Part shown: positions 36,361 through 45,986 of the stretch, in pieces
Numbering within the stretch: the first letter of the stretch is position 1
Layout: every line of letters starts with the position of its first letter
Source: Oceanicaulis sp. MMSF_3324
Lineage (GTDB): Bacteria; Pseudomonadota; Alphaproteobacteria; Caulobacterales; Maricaulaceae
DNA length: 64,000 nt
Direction of reading: 5' to 3'
Assembly (NCBI RefSeq): GCF_030733545.1
Contig: NZ_JASHIU010000001.1
Span: forward strand, 496,001-560,000
Program-made: the position numbers and the translations under genes
The notes under the pieces: generated by a model
Seen by the model: the letters and a program-made list of their open reading frames with translations, nothing else
Told to the model about the DNA's origin: nothing
Databases searched by the model: none

Positions 36361-38145
36361 TCAGGCGCTGCGCAACGCATCGTCCGCCCGCAAAGGGGGT
36401 CGAACGGACGATGCGTGCGCGGGCGCGGCGCCATCACACGCCCAAGCCCGACGGATGTCCATCATGTCACCGAAAACAGCCGCAGCCGTGGGCCAGCGTC
36501 CCGCGCCCTTGCCCTGCAGGCTGTGCACCTGACCATCCGACAAGGTCAGCAGGAACCGGTTCTCCTCATTGCGGGCGCCGGCCAGGGCGTGGTCCTGGGG
36601 CACGGCCCGGACCTGGACTTCAGCGTCCACAGCGCCGCCGGCGGTCAACTTGCAACAACCGATCTGCTTGAAGACCTCGCCGTTCATCAAGGCGTCCTGA
36701 GCCTGTTTGGCCGACACTTCGCTCAGCGATTGTTTGGCGATGCGTTTAGGCGGCAGGTCCACGCCAAACGCTTCCCGGATCAGAATGGACAGCTTGTCCG
36801 CGGCGTCATGCCCGTCCACATCGGCGCTGGGGTCGGCTTCGGCGAAGCCCATGCGCTGGGCTTCGGCGACCGCGTCCTCGAACGCTCGCCCCTTGCCCAG
36901 CTGGTCGAGGATGAAATTGCCGGTGCCGTTCATGACGCCTTCAACGGCGACCACGCCGTGTTCCTTAAGCTCGGACAGGCGCTCCAGAACCACGACGCCC
37001 CCGCCCACGGAGGCGGAATACATCAGATGCGCGCCGCCGGACTTCGCCGCCTGGTGCAGGGCTTCGTAATGCTTGGCGACGGCGGCCTTGTTGGCGGTGA
37101 CCACATGCTGGCCATTGCGCAGAACCGGCATCATGACCGAGGCCGGGCCGTCCGCTCCGCCCATCATCTCGACCACGAGATCGGGTTCGCCGGCCAGCGC
37201 GGCATGCGGATCAGAGGTGAACACCGCGCGGCGGTCATCGGCGCGGGAGCCCACATTGCGCACCAGCACGGGATTGAGCTCGAACAGTTCGGGATGGCTG
37301 AGCACATGATCCAGCACGCCCGACCCCACGGCGCCGCAGCCCAGAAGCGCGACCTTCATGGGGCCGCGATGGCGCAGGCGGCCGATGACGGCGGGGCCCG
37401 AAGCGATCCGGGTGGCTTCGCTGGCGCCCATGGCGGCGACCTCGACCACGAGATCGGCGGCCTTGGCGGCCTCGATGGCCTTGGGCTGGATCAGGCCGCG
37501 GCTGGCGTCCATGGCCTGGTCATAATCGAGCGCGTCATAGCGCTGGGCGTGCGGATCCTTGGCCGGGTCATCGGTGTAGACCCCGTCCACATCCTTGATC
37601 AGGCGCACCCGGTTGGCGCCCGCCTTCACGGCGAAAAAAACGGCGGTCAGATCAGTGCCGCCCCGGCCCAGCGTCGCGGCGCCATGCTCGGCATGACAGG
37701 CGGTGAAGCCCGGCAGTACGACCGCGTCCGCCTCCTCCAGCGAGCCGGCGAGCGCGTCGGCGTCAAACTCGCTGAGATTGGCGTCCATGGGATCGCCTTC
37801 CGCCATCAGGCCGATTTCATGCGGGTCGAGCACCTTCGCCTTCAGCCCGAGCCGTGACAGGGCGAGGCCCATCAGCGCGGCGGAGCGGAATTCGCCGAGC
37901 CGGGCGAGGCGGGCGGTGATGTCGGGGAAGGGGCCGCCGCCATTGGCGTCGGCCTGGGCCAGAAGCTGATCGGTTTCGCCTTTCAGGGCCGAAACGATGA
38001 CGATGGTTTTCTCCCCCGCCCGGACATGGCGGTAGATCTCTGCGCCGGCCGCGGCGTAGTCGGTCTCCGAGGTCAGCACCGAGCCGCCGAACTTGAGAAC
38101 GCAAAGGCCTTTCGGGGCGGAGGAAACGTTAAGCTGGGGATCCAT
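36361..38145 (-). CDS. thrA: Aspartokinase-homoserine dehydrogenase fusion lacking ACT domains (594 aa)
   Basis: Residues 14-255 are the aspartokinase domain: VLKFGGS (17-22), TLGRGGTDLTA (159-169) and IKDVDGVYTDDP (183-194). The homoserine dehydrogenase part starts at about residue 263 (MKVALLGCGAVGSGVLDH) and includes VMNGTGNFILDQL and FAEADPSADVDGHDAADK. E. coli ThrA (about 820 residues) has two ACT domains of roughly 200 residues between these parts; here the kinase runs straight into the dehydrogenase, so allosteric threonine inhibition by ACT is lost. I chose ATG 38145 (AAGGA at nine bases) over an upstream in-frame ATG at 38199 that would overlap the attenuator terminator. It is the first structural gene of the thr-ilvD operon. 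Confidence 0.94.
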   Translation of the reverse strand: MDPQLNVSSAPKGLCVLKFGGSVLTSETDYAAAGAEIYRHVRAGEKTIVIVSALKGETDQLLAQADANGGGPFPDITARLARLGEFRSAALMGLALSRLGLKAKVLDPHEIGLMAEGDPMDANLSEFDADALAGSLEEADAVVLPGFTACHAEHGAATLGRGGTDLTAVFFAVKAGANRVRLIKDVDGVYTDDPAKDPHAQRYDALDYDQAMDASRGLIQPKAIEAAKAADLVVEVAAMGASEATRIASGPAVIGRLRHRGPMKVALLGCGAVGSGVLDHVLSHPELFELNPVLVRNVGSRADDRRAVFTSDPHAALAGEPDLVVEMMGGADGPASVMMPVLRNGQHVVTANKAAVAKHYEALHQAAKSGGAHLMYSASVGGGVVVLERLSELKEHGVVAVEGVMNGTGNFILDQLGKGRAFEDAVAEAQRMGFAEADPSADVDGHDAADKLSILIREAFGVDLPPKRIAKQSLSEVSAKQAQDALMNGEVFKQIGCCKLTAGGAVDAEVQVRAVPQDHALAGARNEENRFLLTLSDGQVHSLQGKGAGRWPTAAAVFGDMMDIRRAWACDGAAPAHASSVRPPLRADDALRSA

Positions 38146-38200
38146 CGGATCAGTCCTTCTTGGTTCGTTTGGGTGGCGAGCCGGTTGGGTTCGAAGCATG

Positions 38201-38234
38201 AAAAAACCCGCTCGCCGGTTTCGGGGAGCGGGTT
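38201..38234 (-). terminator. Attenuator terminator of the thr operon
   Basis: On the minus strand AACCCGCTC pairs with GAGCGGGTT (38226-38234 with 38205-38213), followed by a run of T (six A at 38201-38206 on the plus strand). It lies 35 bases after the leader peptide stop and 56 bases before thrA. A competing helix between CGGGGCGG (plus-strand 38280-38287 complement) and CCG-CU-CCCCG in the terminator's 5' arm is possible and would serve as antiterminator. Confidence 0.85.
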
Positions 38235-38269
38235 GGTGTTGGGTTGAATGTTTGCGCCTTGTGTCGCGC

Positions 38270-38419
38270 TCAGCCCGTACCGCCCCGCCCTCGAGTAAGG
38301 GTGGTGGTAATGGTGGTAATGGTGGTGGTGAGCGCGGTGGAGATGGCGCATACGCCAGCCGTCACGGTTGTCACCGTGCTCGTCTGGGCGCTGTGCTGGA
38401 CCTGCGGGAAGCGGGTCAT
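38270..38419 (-). CDS. thrL: Threonine operon leader peptide (49 aa)
   Basis: The ATG at 38419 has AGGAG eight bases upstream. The 49-residue peptide begins MTRFPQVQHSAQ and contains the regulatory run LTTTITTITTTLT at residues 30-42 (nine Thr and two Ile), with six further Thr before it. A hairpin and U-run follow. The E. coli thr leader has the same Thr/Ile-rich organisation, so I infer ribosome-mediated attenuation: scarce threonyl- or isoleucyl-tRNA stalls the ribosome on the run and prevents terminator formation. The other frames of this stretch read His/Tyr-rich or Val-rich and have no such context. It controls thrA-thrB-thrC-ilvD, which feed both threonine and isoleucine. Confidence 0.88.
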   Translation of the reverse strand: MTRFPQVQHSAQTSTVTTVTAGVCAISTALTTTITTITTTLTRGRGGTG

Positions 38420-38463
38420 GAATCATCTCCTGGACGTGCTGCAAGTGCGCAGCGTCGAGCGCA

Positions 38464-38492
38464 ACGTGACTGGCTTTTCCACAGCCCGTCAA
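38464..38492 (-). promoter_or_regulatory. Candidate promoter of the thr operon
   Basis: On the minus strand TTGACG (complement of 38487-38492) and TCACGT (complement of 38464-38469) are separated by 17 bases. Transcription would start near 38457, about 38 bases before the leader ATG. The -35 box is strong; the -10 is weak, as is common in alphaproteobacteria. Confidence 0.45.
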
Positions 38493-38749
38493 CCGGCCCC
38501 CTGTGGCTTGAAAAGCACAATTATCGCGCCGGCCTCGAAAAATAAGCCTTTAAACTACTGAAAAAAATAGCGGAAAATTTTTTCTGAGTTGTTCGGACAT
38601 TTAGGTGTTGCGCGATGCAGCATTTCGGCCTTACGGTTTTTGCACAGCCCGGCGAGACGGAACCCGTCCTATCGCCGGACATCTTTCGCGCGTCATTTCC
38701 GACCCGTCCCGGGTGATCTGGCGCAGTGTTGAAACCGGGAGACAGCGCC

Positions 38750-38878
38750 ATGCGCGACGCGAAGACCCAGACCCTGACCCAGGACGCCCAGCGGATCGCT
38801 GCGGTGGCCGGCTCGGTCGTACTTCTTGTCGTCGTACTGCTTATTACCACCCACGGTGGAGCGGCGGCGCCTGTCTGA
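38750..38878 (+). CDS. Branched-chain operon leader peptide (42 aa)
   Basis: GGGAGA lies seven bases upstream of the ATG at 38750. The peptide starts [14 protein letters not shown] and contains [13 protein letters not shown] at residues 23-35: five Val, four Leu and one Ile in a row, then two Thr. A strong hairpin-U terminator follows at 38910-38939. This is the layout of ilv attenuation leaders (ribosome stalls when charged Val, Leu or Ile tRNA is scarce). It precedes ilvC by 124 bases and controls the eight-gene ilv-leu operon. It lies about 330 bases from the divergent thr leader. Confidence 0.9.
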   Translation: MRDAKTQTLTQDAQRIAAVAGSVVLLVVVLLITTHGGAAAPV

Positions 38879-38940
38879 CGGTAACGAACACACCTCAGAC
38901 CCAAGCAAACCCCCGCTCCACACCGGAGCGGGGGTTTTTC
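38856..38940 (+). terminator. Attenuator of the ilv-leu operon with competing antiterminator
   Basis: Terminator: CCCCCGCTCC (38910-38919) pairs with GGAGCGGGGG (38925-38934), then TTTTT. Antiterminator: GTGGAGCGG (38856-38864) is a perfect nine-base complement of CCGCTCCAC (38913-38921), inside the terminator's 5' arm. Protector: CCACC (38847-38851) pairs with GGTGG (38855-38859). A ribosome held on the Val/Leu/Ile codons (about 38816-38845) would cover the protector arm and let the antiterminator form. All three helices are read directly from the sequence. Confidence 0.88.
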
Positions 38941-39002
38941 TTTGCCTCACCCCCAAGCCCGAACCCGAACCTGCCCCAAACGCCACGGAAAGACTGACCA
39001 TC

Positions 39003-40016
39003 ATGACCCGGATCTACACCGACGACGACGCCAGCGCAGAAGCCCTCAAGGGCGGCCCCATCGCCATTATCGGCTATGGCAGCCAGGGCCGCGCCCATGC
39101 CCGCAATCTTCGCGACTCCGGTCATGAGGTGATTGTCGGCGCCCGTCCCGGCGGCGGCGCCGAAGCCAAGGCCAAGTCCGACGGCTTTGACGTCTTCACC
39201 CCTGCCGAAGCCGCCAAAGCCGCCAGCTTCGTGGCGCTCCTGACGCCGGATATGAGCCACAAGGATGTCTACGAGTGCGATATCGCCCCGCAAATGTCGC
39301 CGGGCGATACGCTGATGGTGGCCCATGGCTTCTCGATCCATTACGGCCAGATCCGTCCGCGCACCGATATCGACGTGGTCCTGGTGGCGCCCAAGGGGCC
39401 GGGGGATCTCGTCCGCCGCGAATTCGAGATCGGTCGCGGCGTGCCGTCGCTCTTCGCGATCTACCAGGATTCCTCCGGCGCCGCGCGCGAGAAGGCGCTG
39501 GCCTATTGCAAGGGCAATGGCGGCACGGCCGGCGGCGCGATCGAGACGAGCTTCGCGGAAGAAACCGAAACCGATCTGTTCGGCGAGCAGGCCGTTCTGT
39601 GCGGCGGTGCGTCCGAGCTGGTCGCCGCCGGTTACCAGACCCTGGTGGATGCCGGCTATCAGCCTGAAATCGCTTACTTTGAGTGCCTGCACGAGCTCAA
39701 GCTGATCGTCGACCTGCTGTATGAGGGCGGCATCTCGCGCATGCATGATTTCATCTCCGAAACCGCCAAGTACGGCGATCTGGTGTCGGGCCCGCGGGTC
39801 ATCAATGACGAGACCAAGGCGCGGATGCGCGAGGTCCTGACCGACATCCAGTCGGGCAAGTTCGCCCGTGACTGGATCGTGGAGAACCAGGCCGGCAAGC
39901 CGCAATACGACGCCCTGCTGCGCGCGGACCTGAACCAGGACATCGAGAAAACCGGCGCCCGTCTGCGCGCCCGCATGGCCTGGCTGCAACCCGGCGCCAA
40001 TGCCGGCCAAGCCTAG
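39003..40016 (+). CDS. ilvC: Ketol-acid reductoisomerase (class I)
   Basis: The enzyme converts acetolactate or acetohydroxybutyrate to the dihydroxy acid, using NADPH. The N-terminal [28 protein letters not shown] is the cofactor motif, and [28 protein letters not shown] and [19 protein letters not shown] give the Mg-binding knotted domain. Length 337 is class I. The start is the ATG at 39003, which begins the family N-terminus; reading upstream in frame would run into the attenuator. It is the first gene of the ilv-leu operon. Confidence 0.97.
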   Translation: MTRIYTDDDASAEALKGGPIAIIGYGSQGRAHARNLRDSGHEVIVGARPGGGAEAKAKSDGFDVFTPAEAAKAASFVALLTPDMSHKDVYECDIAPQMSPGDTLMVAHGFSIHYGQIRPRTDIDVVLVAPKGPGDLVRREFEIGRGVPSLFAIYQDSSGAAREKALAYCKGNGGTAGGAIETSFAEETETDLFGEQAVLCGGASELVAAGYQTLVDAGYQPEIAYFECLHELKLIVDLLYEGGISRMHDFISETAKYGDLVSGPRVINDETKARMREVLTDIQSGKFARDWIVENQAGKPQYDALLRADLNQDIEKTGARLRARMAWLQPGANAGQA

Positions 40017-40037
40017 CGCGCACCAAGGAGCCTGATC

Positions 40038-41732
40038 ATGACCGCCCAGCCCAAAGCCGCACCCGCCGCCACCCTTCATCGCACCGGCGCCCATCTGGTC
40101 GTCGAAGCGCTGCGGGCGCAGGGCGTATCGAAGGTGTTCGGCTATCCCGGCGGGGCGATCATGCCGGTGTATGACGCCCTGCCCGGCTCCGGGCTGGAGC
40201 ATATCCTGGTGCGGCATGAGCAGGCGGCGGCGCTGGCCGCGGACGCCTATGCCCGGGTGTCGGGCAAAGTGGGCGTGTGCCTGGCCACCTCCGGCCCCGG
40301 CGCGACCAATCTCGTGACCGGCATCGCCAACGCGTTTCTGGATTCGGTGCCCATGGTGGCGATCACCGGCCAGGTGGCCACGCCGCTGATGGGCACGGAT
40401 GCGTTTCAGGAAATCGACGTGTTCGGCATCACCCTGCCCATCGTCAAACATTCCTTCCTGGTCAGGGATGCCAAGGACATCCCCGAAATCTTCGCCGAAG
40501 CTTTCGAGCTGGCGAAGCGCGGGCGACCCGGACCGGTTCTGATCGACCTGCCCAAAGACGTCACCCAGGCGTCCGGGGCGTTCCCCTCAGCCGATCAGAC
40601 GGTCCGGGCGCCTGTCAGTCCAATCCCGTCAGACCCCGCTCCCATCGCTCAGGCCGAAGCCCTGATGGCTCAGGCCAAGCGGCCGGTTCTGTATATCGGC
40701 GGCGGCGTGACCCTGGCCAAGGCCGAAGAGGCCCTGCGCCGGTTTTACAGCCGCACGCGTATTCCAGCGGTTGCGACCCTGAAAGGCCTGGGCGCCCTTC
40801 CGACCGACGCGCCGGGCTTTCTGGGCATGCTGGGCATGCACGGGACGAAAGCGGCCAATCTGGCGGTGGATGAAAGCGATCTGCTGATCTGCGTCGGCGC
40901 GCGATTTGACGACCGGGCGACGGGCAAGCTCGACACCTTCGCGCCGAATGCCCGGATCATCCACTTTGATACGGACACTTCTGAAATCTCCAAACTGCGC
41001 GACGCGGATGTGGGTTTGACCGGTGACCTGGCCGAAACCCTGGATCGTCTGGAGCCGGGCGTTCTGAGTATTGAGCCTTGGCGTCAGCGCTGCGCCGAGG
41101 CGGCCGAGCGCTGGGCCATGCGCTATGACGCGCCCGGCTCTGGCATCTATGCGCCCAAGCTGCTCAAAGACCTGTCCGAAAAGGCGGGCGACAAGGCCAT
41201 CTTCACCTGTGATGTGGGCCAGCACCAGATGTGGGTGGCCCAGCATTGCCGGTTTTCCCGGCCTCAGGCGCATCTGACCAGCGCGGGTCTGGGAACCATG
41301 GGCTATGGCCTGCCCGCCGGCATTGGCGCGCTCATGGCCGAGCCCGATGCGACCGTGATCACCGTATCGGGTGATGGCTCGATCATGATGAACATTCACG
41401 AGCTGGCCACCCTGCGCCGCTATCGCCTGCCGCTGAAGATCGTGCTGCTGGACAACTCTCAGCTGGGCATGGTCCGGCAGTGGCAGCAGCTGTTCTACGA
41501 CGAGAATTTTTCCGAGGTGGACCTGTTTGACAATCCCGACTTCGCCGCCGTGGCGCGGGCGTTCGGGATCGAGGCCTTCACCCTGGACCAGCGCGAACAC
41601 GCGCCCGCCGCCATTGAGCGGCTCCTGAACACGAACGGGCCGATCCTGTGCCATGTGCGCATCGACCCGCGTGAGAATGTCTGGCCGCTGGTGCCGCCGG
41701 GCAAATCCAATGCTGACATGATGGAGGCCTGA
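40038..41732 (+). CDS. ilvB: Acetolactate synthase, large (catalytic) subunit
   Basis: This TPP enzyme condenses pyruvate with pyruvate or 2-oxobutyrate. Visible motifs: [34 protein letters not shown] near the N-terminus, and the TPP-binding [18 protein letters not shown] with [13 protein letters not shown]. Length 564 is typical. AAGGAG is upstream of the ATG at 40038. It lies three bases before the small-subunit gene. Confidence 0.96.
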   Translation: MTAQPKAAPAATLHRTGAHLVVEALRAQGVSKVFGYPGGAIMPVYDALPGSGLEHILVRHEQAAALAADAYARVSGKVGVCLATSGPGATNLVTGIANAFLDSVPMVAITGQVATPLMGTDAFQEIDVFGITLPIVKHSFLVRDAKDIPEIFAEAFELAKRGRPGPVLIDLPKDVTQASGAFPSADQTVRAPVSPIPSDPAPIAQAEALMAQAKRPVLYIGGGVTLAKAEEALRRFYSRTRIPAVATLKGLGALPTDAPGFLGMLGMHGTKAANLAVDESDLLICVGARFDDRATGKLDTFAPNARIIHFDTDTSEISKLRDADVGLTGDLAETLDRLEPGVLSIEPWRQRCAEAAERWAMRYDAPGSGIYAPKLLKDLSEKAGDKAIFTCDVGQHQMWVAQHCRFSRPQAHLTSAGLGTMGYGLPAGIGALMAEPDATVITVSGDGSIMMNIHELATLRRYRLPLKIVLLDNSQLGMVRQWQQLFYDENFSEVDLFDNPDFAAVARAFGIEAFTLDQREHAPAAIERLLNTNGPILCHVRIDPRENVWPLVPPGKSNADMMEA

Positions 41733-41735
41733 TCC

Positions 41736-42002
41736 ATGACAGACCGGATCGAGATCGAATTTCGCCCCAGTGAAGGCGCGATCCTGCGTCTGATCGGGCT
41801 CGTAGAGCGTCGCGGCTTTGAAGTGCGCGGCGTGGAGCTGCCGCAGATGAACACCCAGTCCGATGCGCGCATGGACCTGACCGTCCAGCCGCGCGATGCG
41901 GGCCGAAAAATGAGCACGCTGTGCGCCCAGATTTCCAAGATCTACGGCGTGAGCGCCGTGCGTTCGGCCAGCCTGACCCCAGCGTATGAGGCGGCGTCAT
42001 GA
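41736..42002 (+). CDS. ilvM: Acetolactate synthase small subunit, short IlvM-like
   Basis: The 88-residue protein is one ACT domain (RIEIEFRPSEGAILRLIGLVERRGFEVRGVELP) followed by a short tail. It is much shorter than the IlvN/IlvH type with its second domain (about 160 residues), and is close to IlvM of E. coli isozyme II (87). The regulatory subunit should bind the IlvB product. It overlaps leuA by four bases. Confidence 0.88.
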   Translation: MTDRIEIEFRPSEGAILRLIGLVERRGFEVRGVELPQMNTQSDARMDLTVQPRDAGRKMSTLCAQISKIYGVSAVRSASLTPAYEAAS

Positions 42003-43588
42003 CCAAGCCTGCAAGCCCTGTCACGATTTTTGACACCACCTTGCGCGATGGCGAGCAAGCTCCCGGTTATTCCATGACCGAAGCGGGCAAGCTGAGCGTT
42101 GCGCGCGCCTTGCAGGCGTTGAAAGTGGATGTGATCGAAGCCGGTTTCGCCGCGGCCAGCCCGGGCGATTTCCGAGCGGTGGAACGCATTGCGCGCGAGA
42201 TTGACGGCCCCGCCATCTGTTCGCTGGCGCGCACCACGCCCGGTGATATCGAGGCGGCGGCGCGGGCGCTGAAAGACGCGCCACGAAAGCGCCTGCACAT
42301 CTTCCTGGGGACGAGCCCGCTGCATCGCGAGTTCAAGCTGAACATGACGCCTGATCAGGTCCTGACCCGCATCAAGGAGATGACCGAGCTGGCGCGCACC
42401 CATTGCGATGATGTGGAGTTTTCCGCCGAGGACGCCATTCGCACCGAGCGCGGCTTCCTGGTCGAAGCGCTTTCCATCGCCGCCGAAGCCGGGGCGAAGA
42501 CGCTGAACGTGCCCGACACGGTGGGCTATTCCACGCCGGACGAGATCTATCAGCTGTTCAAGCATCTCAGCGAGAAGGTCTCGAAGGCGAAGGACGTGGT
42601 GTTCTCCGCTCACTGCCATGACGATCTGGGCATGGCGGTCGCCAATTCGCTGGCCGCCGTGCGCGGCGGGGCGCGTCAGATCGAGTGCACGGTCAATGGC
42701 ATAGGCGAACGGGCGGGCAATTGCGCGCTCGAAGATGCGGTCATGGCGATCCGCACCCGTCGGGACGTGTTCAACCTGACCACCAATATCGACACCCGCC
42801 AGATCATGGCGGCCAGCCGGGCGCTGAGCAAGGCGACCAACACTCACCCGCCGCGCAACAAGGCCATCGTCGGCGCCAACGCCTTCGCCCATGAATCCGG
42901 CATTCACCAGCATGGCGTGCTGGCGAACCGGGAGACCTACGAGATCATGAAGCCCGAGGATGTCGGGCTGAACTCGAACCAGATCGTTCTGGGCAAACAC
43001 TCGGGCAAGCACGCCCTGGCCGCGCGCGCCAAGCAGTTGGGCTGGACCCTGGAAGGCGAGCAGATGCAGGCCGCCTTCGAGGCGTTCAAGGCGCTGGCCG
43101 ACGACATCGGACTGGTGGATTCAGGGCAATTGTCAGCCCTGCTGGAGCGCCTTGAAAGCGGCGCACAAGGGGAGGCTGAATTGTGGACCCTCAAGCGCAT
43201 TGATATCCGCGCCCCGCTCTCGCCCAAGGATCATCCGGTCGCCCGGATCGAGATGGAACATGCCCGCCGCGGTCAGGTGACCGACATCGCCAGCGCGCCG
43301 GGCGCGCTGGACGCCGCTTATCGCGCGGTCAGCCAGATCATGGAAACCCCGGCCCGGGTCGAGGATATCGAGATGCAGTACGTCGCCGCCGATCCCGATG
43401 ACACCGGAGACGACGGCCAGGGCGCAGATGTCCTGGTCGATCTCAAGGCCAGCGTGAACGGAGAGATCTTCTCCGGACGCGCCCGCGCCCGCGACATCAT
43501 TCCCGCTTGCGTCACCGCCTATATCGACGCGCTCAACAATGCCTGCGCCGTCCAGCGACGCCGCAAGGCCGACGCCCACGCCGCCTAG
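41999..43588 (+). CDS. leuA: 2-Isopropylmalate synthase
   Basis: The enzyme starts the leucine branch. The N-terminus [17 protein letters not shown] and the downstream motifs [14 protein letters not shown] and [39 protein letters not shown] identify the catalytic barrel. The C-terminal LeuA dimerisation domain (about 400-520: [16 protein letters not shown] to [17 protein letters not shown]) is present, so leucine feedback is likely retained. Length 529 is typical. The start overlaps ilvM by four bases. Confidence 0.97.
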   Translation: MTKPASPVTIFDTTLRDGEQAPGYSMTEAGKLSVARALQALKVDVIEAGFAAASPGDFRAVERIAREIDGPAICSLARTTPGDIEAAARALKDAPRKRLHIFLGTSPLHREFKLNMTPDQVLTRIKEMTELARTHCDDVEFSAEDAIRTERGFLVEALSIAAEAGAKTLNVPDTVGYSTPDEIYQLFKHLSEKVSKAKDVVFSAHCHDDLGMAVANSLAAVRGGARQIECTVNGIGERAGNCALEDAVMAIRTRRDVFNLTTNIDTRQIMAASRALSKATNTHPPRNKAIVGANAFAHESGIHQHGVLANRETYEIMKPEDVGLNSNQIVLGKHSGKHALAARAKQLGWTLEGEQMQAAFEAFKALADDIGLVDSGQLSALLERLESGAQGEAELWTLKRIDIRAPLSPKDHPVARIEMEHARRGQVTDIASAPGALDAAYRAVSQIMETPARVEDIEMQYVAADPDDTGDDGQGADVLVDLKASVNGEIFSGRARARDIIPACVTAYIDALNNACAVQRRRKADAHAA

Positions 43589-43600
43589 AGGACTGACCCC

Positions 43601-44569
43601 ATGTCGATCAATCAAGTTGAATATATCTGGCGCAATGGCGCGCTCATTCCCTGGGCGGATGCGCAGGTTCACGTGCTGTCGCACGCCCTGCACTATGGCA
43701 CTTCGTTCTTCGAAGGCATTCGCAGCTATGACACGCCGGCGGGCCCGGCGGTGTTTCGCCTGACCGATCACGTCAAACGGCTGATCGATTCCGCGCGCAT
43801 CTATTCCATCGATCTGCCCTACACGGCCGAAGAGCTGGCCGAAGCGTGCAAGCAGGTGTTGCGTGAGAACGATCTGGGCTCGGCCTATCTGCGCCCGGTC
43901 AGCTTTATCGGTTATGGCTCCATTGGCGTCGTGCCCGCCGCGGAAACGCCAATCGACACCTATATCGCGGCCTTCCCCTGGGGCGCCTATCTGGGCGAGG
44001 ACGCCCGGACCCGGGGCGTGGATGTGTGCGTGTCGAGCTGGAACCGCATGGCGCCGAACACGGCGCCCACCGGCGCCAAGGCCGGCGGCAATTACCTGTC
44101 GAGCTATCTGATCAGCCGGGAAGCAAAATCGCGCGGCTATGCGGAAGGCATCGGCCTGGATGTGGACGGTCGTCTGTCCGAAGGCGCCGGCGAGAACCTG
44201 TTCGTGGTCAAGGACGGCAAGCTGATGACGCCGCCCGCCAGCTCCTCGATCCTGCAGGGCATCACCCGCGACAGCGTGATCCGTCTGGCCAAGCGCGAAG
44301 GCCTTGAAGTGGTTGAACAGACCCTGCCGCGCGAGATGCTGTATCTGTGCGACGAGGCCTTCTTCACCGGCACCGCCGCCGAGGTCACCCCGATCCGATC
44401 CATCGACGACAAGACGACCCGGTCCGCCGGGGCGGGCCCGGTCACCAAGCTGATCATGGACCGCTTCTTCGGACTGTTCGAAGGCCGCACCCAGGATGAC
44501 TGGGGCTGGCTGGAGCCCGTAAACGCCCAAGCCCAGGAGACAGGACATGAAAACGCCGTCGCCGTCTGA
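43601..44569 (+). CDS. ilvE: Branched-chain amino-acid aminotransferase
   Basis: This PLP enzyme performs the last step for Val, Leu and Ile. [29 protein letters not shown] contains the catalytic lysine (GAKAGGNYL) and [25 protein letters not shown] is the family signature. Length 322 (about 308 in E. coli). The gene overlaps the start of leuC by 23 bases. It sits between leuA and leuC in the operon. Confidence 0.96.
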   Translation: MSINQVEYIWRNGALIPWADAQVHVLSHALHYGTSFFEGIRSYDTPAGPAVFRLTDHVKRLIDSARIYSIDLPYTAEELAEACKQVLRENDLGSAYLRPVSFIGYGSIGVVPAAETPIDTYIAAFPWGAYLGEDARTRGVDVCVSSWNRMAPNTAPTGAKAGGNYLSSYLISREAKSRGYAEGIGLDVDGRLSEGAGENLFVVKDGKLMTPPASSSILQGITRDSVIRLAKREGLEVVEQTLPREMLYLCDEAFFTGTAAEVTPIRSIDDKTTRSAGAGPVTKLIMDRFFGLFEGRTQDDWGWLEPVNAQAQETGHENAVAV

Positions 44570-45986
44570 CACGTCCCCCAAAACCCTGTTCGAAAAGGTC
44601 TGGGACTTACACCTCATTGAGCCCGAGACCGAGGCCGCGCCGGCCCTGGTCTATGTCGACCTGCATCTCATCCATGAGGTGACCAGCCCGCAGGCCTTCA
44701 CTGCGCTCGAGGAGCGGGGCCTGAAGGTGCGTCGTCCCGACCGGGTGTTCGGCACGCTCGATCATTCCACGCCCACCACCCCGCGCACGCCGGGCGCCAA
44801 GCCGATCTACATCAATGCGGCGGCGAAGAAGCAGGTGGAGACGCTGGAAGACAATTGCCGCCGGCATGGCATTCGCCTGGCGGGCTGGGACAGCCCGGAG
44901 CGGGGCATCGTCCATGTGATCGGGCCAGAGCTGGGCCTGACCCAGCCGGGCATGACCATTGTCTGCGGCGACAGCCACACCTCGACCCATGGCGCGTTCG
45001 GCGCGCTGGCCTTTGGCATCGGCACAACCGAGGTGGGCCATGTGCTGGCGACGCAATCGCTGTTGCAGTCCAAGCCCAAGACCATGCGCGTCACCGTGGA
45101 TGGTCGTCTGCCCCATGGCGTGGGCGGCAAGGATCTGATCCTCGCCATCATCGCCGAGTTGGGTGCGGGCGGCGCCGCCGGCCATGTCATCGAGTATGCC
45201 GGGGCCGCGATTGAAGCGCTGTCGATGGAAGAGCGAATGACGGTCTGCAACATGTCCATCGAGGCGGGCGCCCGCGCGGGCATGATCGCGCCGGACGCCA
45301 CCACTTTCGCCTGGCTGGAAGGCCGCAAGCACGCCCCCAAGGGCGCGGCCTGGGAAGCGGCGAAATCGCGCTGGGCCGGTCTCAAATCCGACCCGGACGC
45401 CGTGTTTGACGCCGAAGTGCGGCTGGACGGATCCAAGCTGGCGCCCATGGTCACCTGGGGCGACAGCCCCGACATGGCTGCTCCCATCGACGCGTCCGTG
45501 CCGCGGGCGCCTGAAGGTCCGGCCGCCGAAGCGCTGAGCTATATGGGCTTCAAGGCGGGCGAGGCGCTGATGGGTGAGACCATCGATGCGGTCTTCATCG
45601 GCTCCTGCACCAATGCCCGCCTGTCCGATCTGCGCGAAGCGGCGGCGGTCATCGCCGGGCGTCATGTGAAACAGGGCGTGCGCATGCTGGTCGTGCCGGG
45701 CTCCGAAGAGGTCAAGCGCCAGGCCGAGGCGGAAGGGCTGGACGCCATCTTCCGCACCGCGGGGGCGGAGTGGCGCGAACCGGGCTGTTCCATGTGCATC
45801 GCCATGAACGGCGATACCGGATTGGCCGGAGAACGCATCGTCTCCACCTCGAACCGCAATTTCGCCGGCCGTCAGGGCCGGGGCGTGCGCACCATCCTGG
45901 CGAGCCCGGCGACCGCCGCCGCGTCCGCCATCGCCGGGGCCATCGCCGATCCGCGTCGCATCCTGGAGGCGTCCCATGCTCAGTGA
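44547..45986 (+). CDS. leuC: 3-Isopropylmalate dehydratase large subunit
   Basis: This is an aconitase-family enzyme of the leucine branch. [13 protein letters not shown] near the start, [42 protein letters not shown] and [14 protein letters not shown] supply the substrate and 4Fe-4S cysteine motifs. Length 479 is typical. AGGAGACAGG lies upstream of the ATG, inside the end of ilvE, so the genes overlap and are coupled. Confidence 0.97.
   Translation: MKTPSPSDTSPKTLFEKVWDLHLIEPETEAAPALVYVDLHLIHEVTSPQAFTALEERGLKVRRPDRVFGTLDHSTPTTPRTPGAKPIYINAAAKKQVETLEDNCRRHGIRLAGWDSPERGIVHVIGPELGLTQPGMTIVCGDSHTSTHGAFGALAFGIGTTEVGHVLATQSLLQSKPKTMRVTVDGRLPHGVGGKDLILAIIAELGAGGAAGHVIEYAGAAIEALSMEERMTVCNMSIEAGARAGMIAPDATTFAWLEGRKHAPKGAAWEAAKSRWAGLKSDPDAVFDAEVRLDGSKLAPMVTWGDSPDMAAPIDASVPRAPEGPAAEALSYMGFKAGEALMGETIDAVFIGSCTNARLSDLREAAAVIAGRHVKQGVRMLVVPGSEEVKRQAEAEGLDAIFRTAGAEWREPGCSMCIAMNGDTGLAGERIVSTSNRNFAGRQGRGVRTILASPATAAASAIAGAIADPRRILEASHAQ

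Noticed and set aside
38073-38492. His/Tyr-rich minus-strand frame near thrA that could look like a metal-binding peptide
   Set aside because: It is the alternative frame of the Thr/Ile leader; the leader frame has the ribosome binding site, a stop before the terminator and a clear function.
38244-38561. Val-rich plus-strand frame that could be taken for a branched-chain leader
   Set aside because: It is the complement of the Thr codons of the thr leader and has no following terminator on the plus strand.
38895-40451. Open frame of 518 codons on the minus strand
   Set aside because: Antisense shadow of ilvC and ilvB and it runs through the attenuator hairpin.
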